64,000 bases of DNA, from the NCBI GenBank assembly GCA_035578175.1, contig JAQMRL010000022.1:1426001-1490000 (forward strand). The letters run 5' to 3'. The translations under genes were made by a program, and so were the position numbers. This DNA comes from Catonia carolina (Eukaryota; Arthropoda; Insecta; Hemiptera; Achilidae). The notes below the pieces were generated by a model. That model saw only the letters and a list, made by a program, of their open reading frames with translations, did not search any database and was not told the DNA's origin. Below are positions 12,701-27,700 of this stretch, piece by piece (position 1 is the first letter of the stretch; each line of letters opens with the position of its first letter).

Positions 12701-15700
12701 GACTCTCCGAATGACACCTGTAGTTCATTATGAACAGGGTGTTTTATTGTAAAATGAAATTCATGAATCTCAGATGAGAAAACTCTGACTAGTGTCATTT
12801 ATACCTCTACCTCTTCTGTTCTTACATGCTTTAGTCATATAATTGGCCGACCAAGTGATAAAAACGAATACATATTTACAGTCAGGAACTAGCAAATTAC
12901 GTGCAAAAAATGTTTAACACTCTACCTTTTCATAATGGCGACAATAAATTTCATCCATTTTAAAATACAGGAACTAACGAAATAAGAGTAAAGCCAGAAA
13001 ACGTTTTTCGAATATACATCGCCCATAATAATATCATTATTTTGTCAGACCGTTAATTATTATTTTTCGACTAATGCTCGTTGGTAGAGCAAAATAGTTT
13101 TCCTGTTATAAAACGGATTAATGAGGTATATTTTCTTACCCGGTAGGATATTGACTTTGTTTCGTCTCAAGGTATTTTGAATTAGATTTATAAGTTGCTT
13201 TTTACGTATCGTAATTATTATTTACAGTTGTATAAAGTCATTTTCTTAAAAATATGATACACTACTGGCAAAAGATTAGGTTACAAAAATCGAACAACTA
13301 GGAAAAATAGATGACTCTCTTTTGTTTTTTTTTCTTTGTGTCGGTATCAAATGAACACTCGTGATTTTTTAAAAAACCGTGTTAACATTTGGCAGCTACA
13401 GAAACCATTTTTTAATTTCCTTTAAAAAACTCGAAAGATCTCTACATTGGGGTACTACATTATTTCGTAAGTGATATTTACCTAGAAACTATAAATCTCA
13501 TTAAAATGTACCTTCATATATTGTTCTGCCCTACCGTTAACTAGAAGTTGACATTGGGTGTGGACTTTATATTACAATCACACTCGACGTGACGCCCAGA
13601 ATCAGTACGGACCAATCAGAAAGCAGCATATCCTGACGAATGACGTAACGCTCAAGACACTTTGTCATTGGTTGACATCGGTGTGACGTAGTACAGTAAT
13701 ATAAACTCTCTGATTGGACAATATTGACCAATCAAAATGACGCAAAAGAAGACATCTGATTGGTTAAAACTGGGCTTTCTTATTGGCCGAAAATACGAGA
13801 CTCTGATTGGGCAATTATTACCTGAGCCGTTGACGTCACATGCGCCTCACACTCAACTTGGCCCGACTTACTCACGCAACCCTAATAGATCGTTTGTTGA
13901 ATACCAGTTATATTTTGATACATATCTTTTTGTTTCTGTTAAACACAACAATAGCGTAGGTCAAAAATGATTTGTCAAGTAACGTCTTGTCAAGTCTATT
14001 TTTCGTTGATTTAGGATCTTTTAGTTAACGGGAAATTTATAAGCAGTATTTATATCTTCTACACAGTCTGTGTAAAACTAAAACCTTTAACACCTGATTC
14101 GTACAGATGAGATAAATAAAAAATAATTCGGCGACAGCATTCGCTTAATATTCGTAGCGAAATTATAAGCAGAAAAATTACGATCCCGATAGCTGTGATT
14201 TTATAGAATTGTAGGCCTGTAATCAGTGTTTATGTAGGCAGCTTGTTCGAATATTACAATTTTATAAGCATTAACAGATGCGAATTTTTAACGTTCCGAA
14301 ACCGAACAATTCATACGTTCTCTTAAGCAAGGTAGGCTAATAAAATTACTTATGTTCAATCCAGTTTTTCAGTAAACTAAAATGCTGGCTGTTGAAATTG
14401 TTGTGCAATGAAAGTTGTATTTTAGGTAAGCAGCGGACAAGGTGGTGTGAACCTCTAAAATCTTTTCTGAGTGAGATGAGTTGAGTTGGTTTACATGGTC
14501 TTCTCACAGCGTTTATAATTATTCTTATCAGAATGCCAGTCGTTCGGAGAATCATGTACTTTCGACTCTCCGAATGACACCTGTATTTCATTATGAACAG
14601 GGTGTTTTATTGTAAAATGAAATTCATGAATCTCAGATGAGAAAACTCTGACTAGTGTCATTTATACCTCTACCTCTTCTGTTCTTACATGCTTTAGTCA
14701 TATAATTGGCCGACCAAGTGATAAAAACGAATACATATTTACAGTCAGGAACTAGCAAATTACGTGCAAAAAATGTTTAACACTCTACCTTTTCATAATG
14801 GCGACAATAAATTTCATCCATTTTAAAATACAGGAACTAACGAAATAAGAGTAAAGCCAGAAAACGTTTTTCGAATATACATCGCCCATAATAATATCAT
14901 TATTTGGTCAGACCGTTAATTGTTATTTTTCGACTAATGCTCGTTGGTAGAGCAAAATAGTTTTCCTGTTATAAAACGGATTAATGAGGTATATTTTCTT
15001 ACCCGGTAGGATATTGACTTTGTTTCGTCTCAAGGTATTTTGAATTAGATTTATAAGTTGCTTTTTACGTATCGTAATTATTATTTACAGTTGTATAAAG
15101 TCATTTTCTTAAAAATATGATACACTACTGGCAAAAGATTAGGTTACAAAAATCGAACAACTAGGAAAAATAGATGACTCTCTTTTGTTTATTTTTCTTT
15201 GTGTCGGTATCAAATGAACACTCGTGATTTTTTAAAAAACCGTGTTAACATTTGGCAGCTACAGAAACCATTTTTTAATTTCCTTTAAAAAACTCGAAAG
15301 ATCTCTACATTGGGGTACTACATTATTTCGTAAGTGATATTTACCTAGAAACTATAAATCTCATTAAAATGTACCTTCATATATTGTTCTGCCCTACCGT
15401 TAACTAGAAGTTGACATTGGGTGTGGACTTTATATTACATTCACACTCGACGTGACGCCCAGAATCAGTACGGACCAATCAGAAAGCAGCATATCCTGAC
15501 GAATGACGTAACGCTCAAGACACTTTGTCATTGGTTGACATCGGTGTGACGTAGTACAGTAATATAAACTCTCTGATTGGACAATATTGACCAATCAAAA
15601 TGACGCAAAAGAAGACATCTGATTGGTTAAAACTGGGCTTTCTTATTAACCGAAAATACGAGACTCTGATTGGGCAATTATTACCTGAGCCGTTGACGTC

Positions 15701-18700
15701 ACATGCGCCTCACACTCAACTTGGCCCGACTTACTCACGCAACCCTAATAGATCGTTTGTTGAATACCAGTTATATTTTGATACATATCTTTTTGTTTCT
15801 GTTAAACACAACAATAGCGTAGGTCAAAAATGATTTGTCAAGTAACGTCTTGTCAAGTCTATTTTTCGTTGATTTAGGATCTTTTAGTTAACGGGAAATT
15901 TATAAGCAGTATTTATATCTTCTACACAGTCTGTGTAAAACTATAACCTTTAACACCTGATTCGTACAGATGAGATAAATAAAAAATAATTCGGCGACAG
16001 CATTCGCTTAATATTCGTAGCGAAATTATAAGCAGAAAAATTACGATCCCGATAGCTGTGATTTTATAGAATTTTAGGCCTGTAATCAGTGTTTATGTAG
16101 GCAGTTTGTTCGAATATTACAATTTTATAAGCATTAACAGATGCGAATTTTTAACGTTCCGAAACCGAACAATTCATACGTTCTCTTAAGCAAGGTAGGC
16201 TAATAAAATTACATATGTTCAATCCAGTTTTTCAGTAAACTAAAATGCTGGCTGTTGAAATTGTTGTGCAATGAAAGTTGTATTTTAGGTAAGCAGCGGA
16301 CAAGGTGGTGTGAACCTCTAAAATCTTTTCTGAGTGAGATGAGTTGAGTTGGTTTACATGGTCTTCTCACAGCGTTTATAATTATTCTTATCAGAATGCC
16401 AGTCGTTCGGAGAATCATGTACTTTCGACTCTCCGAATGACACCTGTATTTCATTATGAACAGGGTGTTTTATTGTAAAATGAAATTCATGAATCTCAGA
16501 TGAGAAAACTCTGACTAGTGTCATTTATACCTCTACCTCTTCTGTTCTTACATGCTTTAGTCATATAATTGGCCGACCAAGTGATAAAAACGAATACATA
16601 TTTACAGTCAGGAACTAGCAAATTACGTGCAAAAAATGTTTAACACTCTACCTTTTCATAATGGCGACAATAAATTTCATCCATTTTAAAATACAGGAAC
16701 TAACGAAATAAGAGTAAAGCCAGAAAACGTTTTTCGAATATACATCGCCCATAATAATATCATTATTTTGTCAGACCGTTAATTATTATTTTTCGACTAA
16801 TGCTCGTTGGTATAGCAAAATAGTTTTCCTGTTATAAAACGGATTAATGAGGTATATTTTCTTACCCGGTAGGATATTGACTTTGTTTCGTCTCAAGGTA
16901 TTTTGAATTAGATTTATAAGTTGCTTTTTACGTATCGTAATTATTATTTACAGTTGTATAAAGTCATTTTCTTAAAAATATGATACACTACTGGCAAAAG
17001 ATTAGGTTACAAAAATCGAACAACTAGGAAAAATAGATGACTCTCTTTTGTTTATTTTTCTTTGTGTCGGTATCAAATGAACACTCGTGATTTTTTAAAA
17101 AACCGTGTTAACATTTGGCAGCTACAGAAACCATTTTTTAATTTCCTTTAAAAAACTCGAAAGATCTCTACATTGGGGTACTACATTATTTCGTAAGTGA
17201 TATTTACCTAGAAACTATAAATCTCATTAAAATGTACCTTCATATATTGTTCTGCCCTACCGTTAACTAGAAGTTGACATTGGGTGTGGACTTTATATTA
17301 CAATCACACTCGACGTGACGCCCAGAATCAGTACGGACCAATCAGAAAGCAGCATGTCCTGACGAATGACGTAACGCTCAAGACACTTTGTCATTGGTTG
17401 ACATCGGTGTGACGTAGTACAGTAATATAAACTCTCTGATTGGACAATATTGACCAATCAAAATGACGGAAAAGAAGACATCTGATTGGTTAAAACTGGG
17501 CTTTCTTATTGGCCGAAAATACGAGACTCTGATTGGGCAATTATTACCTGAGCCGTTGACGTCACATGCGCCTCACACTCAACTTGGCCCGACTTACTCA
17601 CGCAACCCTAATAGATCGTTTGTTGAATACCAGTTATATTTTGATACATATCTTTTTGTTTCTGTTAAACACAACAATAGCGTAGGTCAAAAATGATTTG
17701 TCAAGTAACGTCTTGTCAAGTCTATTTTTCGTTGATTTAGGATCTTTTAGTTAACGGGAAATTTATAAGCAGTATTTATATCTTCTACACAGTCTGTGTA
17801 AAACTATAACCTTTAACACCTGATTCGTACAGATGAGATAAATAAAAAATAATTCGGCGACAGCATTCGCTTAATATTCGTAGCGAAATTATAAGCAGAA
17901 AAATTACGATCCCGATAGCTGTGATTTTATAGAATTTTAGGCCTGTAATCAGTGTTTATGTAGGCAGCTTGTTCGAATATTACAATTTTATAAGCATTAA
18001 CAGATGCGAATTTTTAACGTTCCGAAACCGAACAATTCATACGTTCTCTTAAGCAAGGTAGGCTAATAAAATTACTTATGTTCAATCCAGTTTTTCAGTA
18101 AACTAAAATGCTGGCTGTTGAAATTGTTGTGCAATGAAAGTTGTATTTTAGGTAAGCAGCGGACAAGGTGGTGTGAACCTCTAAAATCTTTTCTGAGTGA
18201 GATGAGTTGAGTTGGTTTACATGGTCTTCTCACAGCGTTTATAATTATTCTTATCAGAATGCCAGTCGTTCGGAGAATCATGTACTTTCGACTCTCCGAA
18301 TGACACCTGTATTTCATTATGAACAGGGTGTTTTATTGTAAAATGAAATTCATGAATCTCAGATGAGAAAACTCTGACTAGTGTCATTTATACCTCTACC
18401 TCTTCTGTTCTTACATGCTTTAGTCATATAATTGGCCGACCAAGTGATAAAAACGAATACATATTTACAGTCAGGAACTAGCAAATTACGTGCAAAAAAT
18501 GTTTAACACTCTACCTTTTCATAATGGCGACAATAAATTTCATCCATTTTAAAATACAGGAACTAACGAAATAAGAGTAAAGCCAGAAAACGTTTTTCGA
18601 ATATACATCGCCCATAATAATATCATTATTTGGTCAGACCGTTAATTGTTATTTTTCGACTAATGCTCGTTGGTAGAGCAAAATAGTTTTCCTGTTATAA

Positions 18701-21700
18701 AACGGATTAATGAGGTATATTTTCTTACCCGGTAGGATATTGACTTTGTTTTGTCTCAAGGTATTTTAAATTAGATTTATAAGTTGCTTTTTACGTATCG
18801 TAATTATTATTTACAGTTGTATAAAGTCATTTTCTTAAAAATATGATACACTACTGGCAAAAGATTAGGTTACAAAAATCGAACAACTAGGAAAAATAGA
18901 TGACTCTCTTTTGTTTATTTTTCTTTGTGTCGGTATCAAATGAACACTGGTGATTTTTTAAAAAACCGTGTTAACATTTGGCAGCTACAGAAACCATTTT
19001 TTAATTTCCTTTAAAAAACTCGAAAGATCTCTACATTGGGGTACTACATTATTTCGTAAGTGATATTTACCTAGAAACTATAAATCTCATTAAAATGTAC
19101 CTTCATATATTGTTCTGCCCTACCGTTAACTAGAAGTTGACATTGGGTGTGGACTTTATATTACAATCACACTCGACGTGACGCCCAGAATCAGTACGGA
19201 CCAATCAGAAAGCAGCATGTCCTGACGAATGACGTAACGCTCAAGACACTTTGTCATTGGTTGACATCGGTGTGACGTAGTACAGTAATATAAACTCTCT
19301 GATTGGACAATATTGACCAATCAAAATGACGCAAAAGAAGACATCTGATTGGTTAAAACTGGGCTTTCTTATTGGCCGAAAATACGAGACTCTGATTGGG
19401 CAATTATTACCTGAGCCGTTGACGTCACATGCGCCTCACACTCAACTTGGCCCGACTTACTCACGCAACCCTAATAGATCGTTTGTTGAATACCAGTTAT
19501 ATTTTGATACATATCTTTTTGTTTCTGTTAAACACAACAATAGCGTAGGTCAAAAATGATTTGTCAAGTAACGTCTTGTCAAGTCTATTTTTCGTTGATT
19601 TAGGATCTTTTAGTTAACGGGAAATTTACAAGCAGTATTTATATCTTCTACACAGTCTGTGTAAAACTATAACCTTTAACACCTGATTCGTACAGATGAG
19701 ATAAATAAAAAATAATTCGGCGACAGCATTCGCTTAATATTCGAAGCGAAATTATAAGCAGAAAAATTACGATCCCGATAGCTGTGATTTTATAGAATTT
19801 TAGGCCTGTAATCAGTGTTTATGTAGGCAGCTTGTTCGAATATTACAATTTTATAAGCATTAACAGATGCGAATTTTTAACGTTCCGAAACCGAACAATT
19901 CATACGTTCTCTTAAGCAAGGTAGGCTAATAAAATTACTTATGTTCAATCCAGTTTTTCAGTAAACTAAAATGCTGGCTGTTGAAATTATTGTGCAATGA
20001 AAGTTGTATTTTAGGTAAGCAGCGGACAAGGTGGTGTGAACCTCTAAAATCTTTTCTGAGTGAGATGAGTTGAGTTGGTTTACATGGTCTTCTCACAGCG
20101 TTTATAATTATTCTTATCAGAATGCCAGTCGTTCGGAGAATCATGTACTTTCCACTCTCCGAATGACACCTGTATTTCATTATGAACAGGGTTTTTTATT
20201 GTAAAATGAAATTCATGAATCTCAGATGAGAAAACTCTGACTAGTGTCATTTATACCTTTACCTCTTCTTTTCTTACATGCTTTAGTCATATAATTGGCC
20301 GACCAAGTGATAAAAACGAATACATATTTACAGTCAGGAACTAGCAAATTACGTGCAAAAAATGTTTAACACTCTACCTTTTCATAATGGCGACAATAAA
20401 TTTCATCCATTTTAAAATACAGGAACTAACGAAATAAGAGTAAAGCCAGAAAACGTTTTTCGAATATACATCGCCCATAATAATATCATTATTTTGTCAG
20501 ACCGTTAATTATTATTTTTCGACTAATGCTCGTTGGTAGAGCAAAATAGTTTTCCTGTTATAAAACGGATTAATGAGGTATATTTTCTTACCCGGTAGGA
20601 TATTGACTTTGTTTCGTCTCAAGGTATTTTGAATTAGATTTATAAGTTGCTTTTTACGTATCGTAATTATTATTTACAGTTGTATAAAGTCATTTTCTTG
20701 AAAATATGATACACTACTGGCAAAAGATTAGGTTACAAAAATCGAACAACTAGGAAAAATAGATGACTCTCTTTTGTTTATTTTTCTTTGTGTCGGTATC
20801 AAATGAACACTCGTGATTTTTTTAAAAACCGTTTTAATATTTGGCAGCTACAGAAACCATTTTTTAATTTCCTTTAGAAAACTCGAAAGATCTCTACATT
20901 GGGGTACTACATTATTTCGTAAGTGATATTTACCTAGAAACTATAAATCTCATTAAAATGTACCTTCATATATTGTTCTGCCCTACCGTTAACTAGAAGT
21001 TGACATTGGGTGTGGACTTTATATTACAATCACACTCGACGTGACGCCCAGAATCAGTACGGACCAATCAGAAAGCAGCATATCCTGACGAATGACGTAA
21101 CGCTCAAGACACTTTGTCATTGGTTGAAATCGGTGTGACGTAGTACAGTAATATAAACTCTCTGATTGGACAATATTGACCAATCAAAATGACGCAAAAG
21201 AAGACATCTGATTGGTTAAAACTGGGCTTTCTTATTGGCCGAAAATACGAGACTCTGATTGGGCAATTATTACCTGAGCCGTTGACGTCACATGCGCCTC
21301 ACACTCAACTTGGCCCGACTTACTCACGCAACCCTAATAGATCGTTTGTTGAATACCAGTTATATTTTGATACATATCTTTTTGTTTCTGTTAACCACAA
21401 CAATAGCGTAGGTCAAAAATGATTTGTCAAGTAACGTCTTGTCAAGTCTATTTTTCGTTGATTTAGGATCTTTTAGTTAACGGGAAATTTATAAGCAGTA
21501 TTTATATCTTCTACACAGTCTGTGTAAAACTATAACCTTTAACACCTGATTCGTACAGATGAGATAAATAAAAAATAATTCGGCGACAGCATTCGCTTAA
21601 TATTCGTAGCGAAATTATAAGCAGAAAAATTACGATCCCGATAGCTGTGATTTTATAGAATTTTAGGCCTGTAATCAGTGTTTATGTAGGCAGCTTGTTC

Positions 21701-24700
21701 GAATATTACAATTTTATAAGCATTAACAGATGCGAATTTTTAACGTTCCGAAACCGAACAATTCATACGTTCTCTTAAGCAAGGTAGGCTAATAAAATTA
21801 CTTATGTTCAATCCAGTTTTTCAGTAAACTAAAATGCTGGCTGTTGAAATTGTTGTGCAATGAAAGTTGTATTTTAGGTAAGCAGCGGACAAGGTGGTGT
21901 GAACCTCTAAAATCTTTTCTGAGTGAGATGAGTTGAGTTGGTTTACATGGTCTTCTCACAGCGTTTATAATTATTCTTATCAGAATGCCAGTCGTTCGGA
22001 GAATCATGTACTTTCCACTCTCCGAATGACACCTGTATTTCATTATGAACAGGGTTTTTTATTGTAAAATGAAATTCATGAATCTCAGATGAGAAAACTC
22101 TGACTAGTGTCATTTATACCTCTACCTCTTCTGTTCTTACATGCTTTAGTCATATAATTGGCCGACCAAGTGATAAAAACGAATACATATTTACAGTCAG
22201 GAACTAGCAAATTACGTGCAAAAAATGTTTAACACTCTACCTTTTCATAATGGCGACAATAAATTTCATCCATTTTAAAATACAGGAACTAACGAAATAA
22301 GAGTAAAGCCAGAAAACGTTTTTCGAATATACATCGCCCATAATAATATCATTATTTTGTCAGACCGTTAATTGTTATTTTTCGACTAATGCTCGTTGGT
22401 AAAACAAAATAGTTTTCCTGTTATAAAACGGATTAATGAGGTATATTTTCTTACCCGGTAGGATATTGACTTTGTTTTGTCTCAAGGTATTTTGAATTAG
22501 ATTTATAAGTTGCTTTTTACGTATCGTAATTATTATTTACAGTTGTATAAAGTCATTTTCTTAAAAATATGATACACTACTGGCAAAAGATTAGGTTACA
22601 AAAATCGAACAACTAGGAAAAATAGATGACTCTCTTTTGTTTATTTTTCTTTGTGTCGGTATCAAATGAACACTCGTGATTTTTTAAAAAACCGTGTTAA
22701 CATTTGGCAGCTACAGAAACCATTTTTTAATTTCCTTTAAAAAACTCGAAAGATCTCTACATTGGGGTACTACATTATTTCGTAAGTGATATTTACCTAG
22801 AAACTATAAATCTCATTAAAATGTACCTTCATATATTGTTCTGCCCTACCGTTAACTAGAAGTTGACATTGGGTGTGGACTTTATATTACAATCACACTC
22901 GACGTGACGCCCAGAATCAGTATGGACCAATCAGAAAGCAGCATATCCTGACGAATGACGTAACGCTCAAGACACTTTGTCATTGGTTGACATCGGTGTG
23001 ACGTAGTACAGTAATATAAACTCTCTGATTGGACAATATTGACCAATCAAAATGACGCAAAAGAAGACATCTGATTGGTTAAAACTGGGCTTTCTTATTG
23101 GCTGAAAATACGAGACTCTGATTGGGCAATTATTACCTGAGCCGTTGACGTCACATGCGCCTCACACTCAACTTGGCCCGACTTACTCACGAAACCCTAA
23201 TAGATCGTTTGTTGAATACCAGTTATATTTTGATACATATCTTTTTGTTTCTGTTAAACACAACAATAGCGTAGGTCAAAAATGATTTGTCAAGTAACGT
23301 CTTGTCAAGTCTATTTTTCGTTGATTTAGGATCTTTTAGTTAACGGGAAATTTATAAGCAGTATTTATATCTTCTACACAGTCTGTGTAAAACTATAACC
23401 TTTAACACCTCATTCGTACAGATGAGATAAATAAAAAATAATTCGGCGACAGCATTCGCTTAATATTCGTAGCGAAATTATAAGCAGAAAAATTACGATC
23501 CCAATAGCTGTGATTTTATAGAATTTTAGGCCTGTAATCAGTGTTTATGTAGGCAGCTTGTTCGAATATTACAATTTTATAAGCATTAACAGATGCGAAT
23601 TTTTAACGTTCCGAAACCGAACAATTCATACGTTCTCTTAAGCAAGGTAGGCTAATAAAATTACTTATGTTCAATCCAGTTTTTCAGTAAACTAAAATGC
23701 TGGCTGTTGAAATTATTGTGCAATGAAAGTTGTATTTTAGGTAAGCAGCGGACAAGGTGGTGTGAACCTCTAAAATCTTTTCTGAGTGAGATGAGTTGAG
23801 TTGGTTTACATGGTCTTCTCACAGCGTTTATAATTATTCTTATCAGAATGCCAGTCGTTCGGAGAATCATGTACTTTCGACTCTCCGAATGACACCTGTA
23901 TTTCATTATGAACAGGGTGTTTTATTGTAAAATGAAATTCATGAATCTCAGATGAGAAAACTCTGACTAGTGTCATTTATACCTCTACCTCTTCTGTTCT
24001 TACATGCTTTAGTCATATAATTGGCCGACCAAGTGATAAAAACAAATACATATTTACAGTCAGGAACTAGCAAATTACGTGCAAAAAATGTTTAACACTC
24101 TACCTTTTCATAATGGCGACAATAAATTTCATCCATTTTAAAATACAGGAACTAACGAAATAAGAGTAAAGCCAGAAAACGTTTTTCGAATATACATCGC
24201 CCATAATAATATCATTATTTTGTCAGACCGTTAATTATTATTTTTCGACTAATGCTCGTTGGTAGAGCAAAATAGTTTTCCTGTTATAAAACGGATTAAT
24301 GAGGTATATTTTCTTACCCGGTAGGATATTGACTTTGTTTCGTCTCAAGGTATTTTGAATTAGATTTATAAGTTGCTTTTTACGTATCGTAATTATTATT
24401 TACAGTTGTATAAAGTCATTTTCTTAAAAATATGATACACTACTGGCAAAAGATTAGGTTACAAAAATCGAACAACTAGGAAAAATAGATGACTCTCTTT
24501 TGTTTATTTTTCTTTGTGTCGGTATCAAATGAACACTCGTGATTTTTTAAAAAACCGTTTTAACATTTGGCAGCTACAGAAACCATTTTTTAATTTCCTT
24601 TAAAAAACTCGAAAGATCTCTACATTGGGGTACTACATTATTTCGTAAGTGATATTTACCTAGAAACTATAAATCTCATTAAAATGTACCTTCATATATT

Positions 24701-27700
24701 GTTCTGCCCTACCGTTAACTAGAAGTTGACATTGGGTGTGGACTTTATATTACAATCACACTCGACGTGACGCCCAGAATCAGTACGGACCAATCAGAAA
24801 GCAGCATATCCTGACGAATGACGTAACGCTCAAGACACTTTGTCATTGGTTGAAATCGGTGTGACGTAGTACAGTAATATAAACTCTCTGATTGGACAAT
24901 ATTGACCAATCAAAATGACGCAAAAGAAGACATCTGATTGGTTAAAACTGGGCTTTCTTATTGGCCGAAAATACGAGACTCTGATTGGGCAATTATTACC
25001 TGAGCCGTTGACGTCACATGCGCCTCACACTCAACTTGGCCCGACTTACTCACGCAACCCTAATAGATCGTTTGTTGAATACCAGTTATATTTTGATACA
25101 TATCTTTTTGTTTCTGTTAAACACAACAATAGCGTAGGTCAAAAATGATTTGTCAAGTAACGTCTTGTCAAGTCTATTTTTCGTTGATTTAGGATCTTTT
25201 AGTTAACGGGAAATTTATAAGCAGTATTTATATCTTCTACACAGTCTGTGTAAAACTATAACCTTTAACACCTGATTCGTACAGATGAGATAAATAAAAA
25301 ATAATTCGGCGACAGCATTCGCTTAATATTCGTAGCGAAATTATAAGCAGAAAAATTACGATCCCGATAGCTGTGATTTTATAGAATTTTAGGCCTGTAA
25401 TCAGTGTTTATGTAGGCAGCTTGTTCGAATATTACAATTTTATAAGCATTAACAGATGCGAATTTTTAACGTTCCGAAACCGAACAATTCATACGTTCTC
25501 TTAAGCAAGGTAGGCTAATAAAATTACTTATGTTCAATCCAGTTTTTCAGTAAACTAAAATGCTGGCTGTTGAAATTATTGTGCAATGAAAGTTGTATTT
25601 TAGGTAAGCAGCGGACAAGGTGGTGTGAACCTCTAAAATCTTTTCTGAGTGAGATGAGTTGAGTTGGTTTACATGGTCTTCTCACAGCGTTTATAATTAT
25701 TCTTATCAGAATGCCAGTCGTTCGGAGAATCATGTACTTTCCACTCTCCGAATGACACCTGTATTTCATTATGAACAGGGTTTTTTATTGTAAAATGAAA
25801 TTCATGAATCTCAGATGAGAAAACTCTGACTAGTGTCATTTATACCTCTACCTCTTCTGTTCTTACATGCTTTAGTCATATAATTGGCCGACCAAGTGAT
25901 AAAAACGAATACATATTTACAGTCAGGAACTAGCAAATTACGTGCAAAAAATGTTTAACACTCTACCTTTTCATAATGGCGACAATAAATTTCATCCATT
26001 TTAAAATACAGGAACTAACGAAATAAGAGTAAAGCCAGAAAACGTTTTTCGAATATACATCGCCCATAATAATATCATTATTTTGTCAGACCGTTAATTA
26101 TTATTTTTCGACTAATGCTCGTTGGTAGAGCAAAATAGTTTTCCTGTTATAAAACGGATTAATGAGGTATATTTTCTTACCCGGTAGGATATTGACTTTG
26201 TTTCGTCTCAAGGTATTTTGAATTAGATTTATAAGTTGCTTTTTACGTATCGTAATTATTATTTACAGTTGTATAAAGTCATTTTCTTAAAAATATGATA
26301 CACTACTGGCAAAAGATTAGGTTACAAAAATCGAACAACTAGGAAAAATAGATGACTCTCTTTTGTTTATTTTTCTTTGTGTCGGTATCAAATGAACACT
26401 CGTGATTTTTTAAAAAACCGTATTAACATTTTGCAGCTACAGAAACCATTTTTTAATTTCCTTTAAAAAACTCGAAAGATCTCTACATTGGGGTACTACA
26501 TTATTTCGTAAGTGATTTTTACCTAGAAACTATAAATCTCATTAAAATGTACCTTCATATATTGTTCTGCCCTACCGTTAACTAGAAGTTGACATTGGGT
26601 GTGGACTTTATATTACAATCACACTCGACGTGACGCCCAGAATCAGTACGGACCAATCAGAAAGCAGCATATCCTGACGAATGACGTAACGCTCAAGACA
26701 CTTTGTCATTGGTTGACATCGGTGTGACGTAGTACAGTAATATAAACTCTCTGATTGGACAATATTGACCAATCAAAATGACGCAAAAGAAGACATCTGA
26801 TTGGTTAAAACTGGGCTTTCTTATTGGCCGAAAATACGAGACTCTGATTGGGCAATTATGACCTGAGCCGTTGACGTCACATGCGCCTCACACTCAACTT
26901 GGCCCGACTTACTCACGCAACCCTAATAGATCGTTTGTTGAATACCAGTTATATTTTGATACATATCTTTTTGTTTCTGTTAAACACAACAATAGCGTAG
27001 GTCAAAAATGATTTGTCAAGTAACGTCTTGTCAAGTCTATTTTTCGTTGATTTAGGATCTTTTAGTTAACGGGAAATTTATAAGCAGTATTTATATCTTC
27101 TACACAGTCTGTGTAAAACTAAAACCTTTAACACCTGATTCGTACAGATGAGATAAATAAAAAATAATTCGGCGACAGCATTCGCTTAATATTCGTAGCG
27201 AAATTATAAGCAGAAAAATTACGATCCCGATAGCTGTGATTTTATAGAATTTTAGGCCTGTAATCAGTGTTTATGTAGGCAGCTTGTTCGAATATTACAA
27301 TTTTATAAGCATTAACAGATGCGAATTTTTAACGTTCCGAAACCGAACAATTCATACGTTCTCTTAAGCAAGGTAGGCTAATAAAATTACTTATGTTCAA
27401 TCCAGTTTTTCAGTAAACTAAAATGCTGGCTGTTGAAATTGTTGTGCAATGAAAGTTGTATTTTAGGTAAGCAGCGGACAAGGTGGTGTGAACCTCTAAA
27501 ATCTTTTCTGAGTGAGATGAGTTGAGTTGGTTTACATGGTCTTCTCACAGCGTTTATAATTATTCTTATCAGAATGCCAGTCGTTCGGAGAATCATGTAC
27601 TTTCGACTCTCCGAATGACACCTGTATTTCATTATGAACAGGGTGTTTTATTGTAAAATGAAATTCATGAATCTCAGATGAGAAAACTCTGACTAGTGTC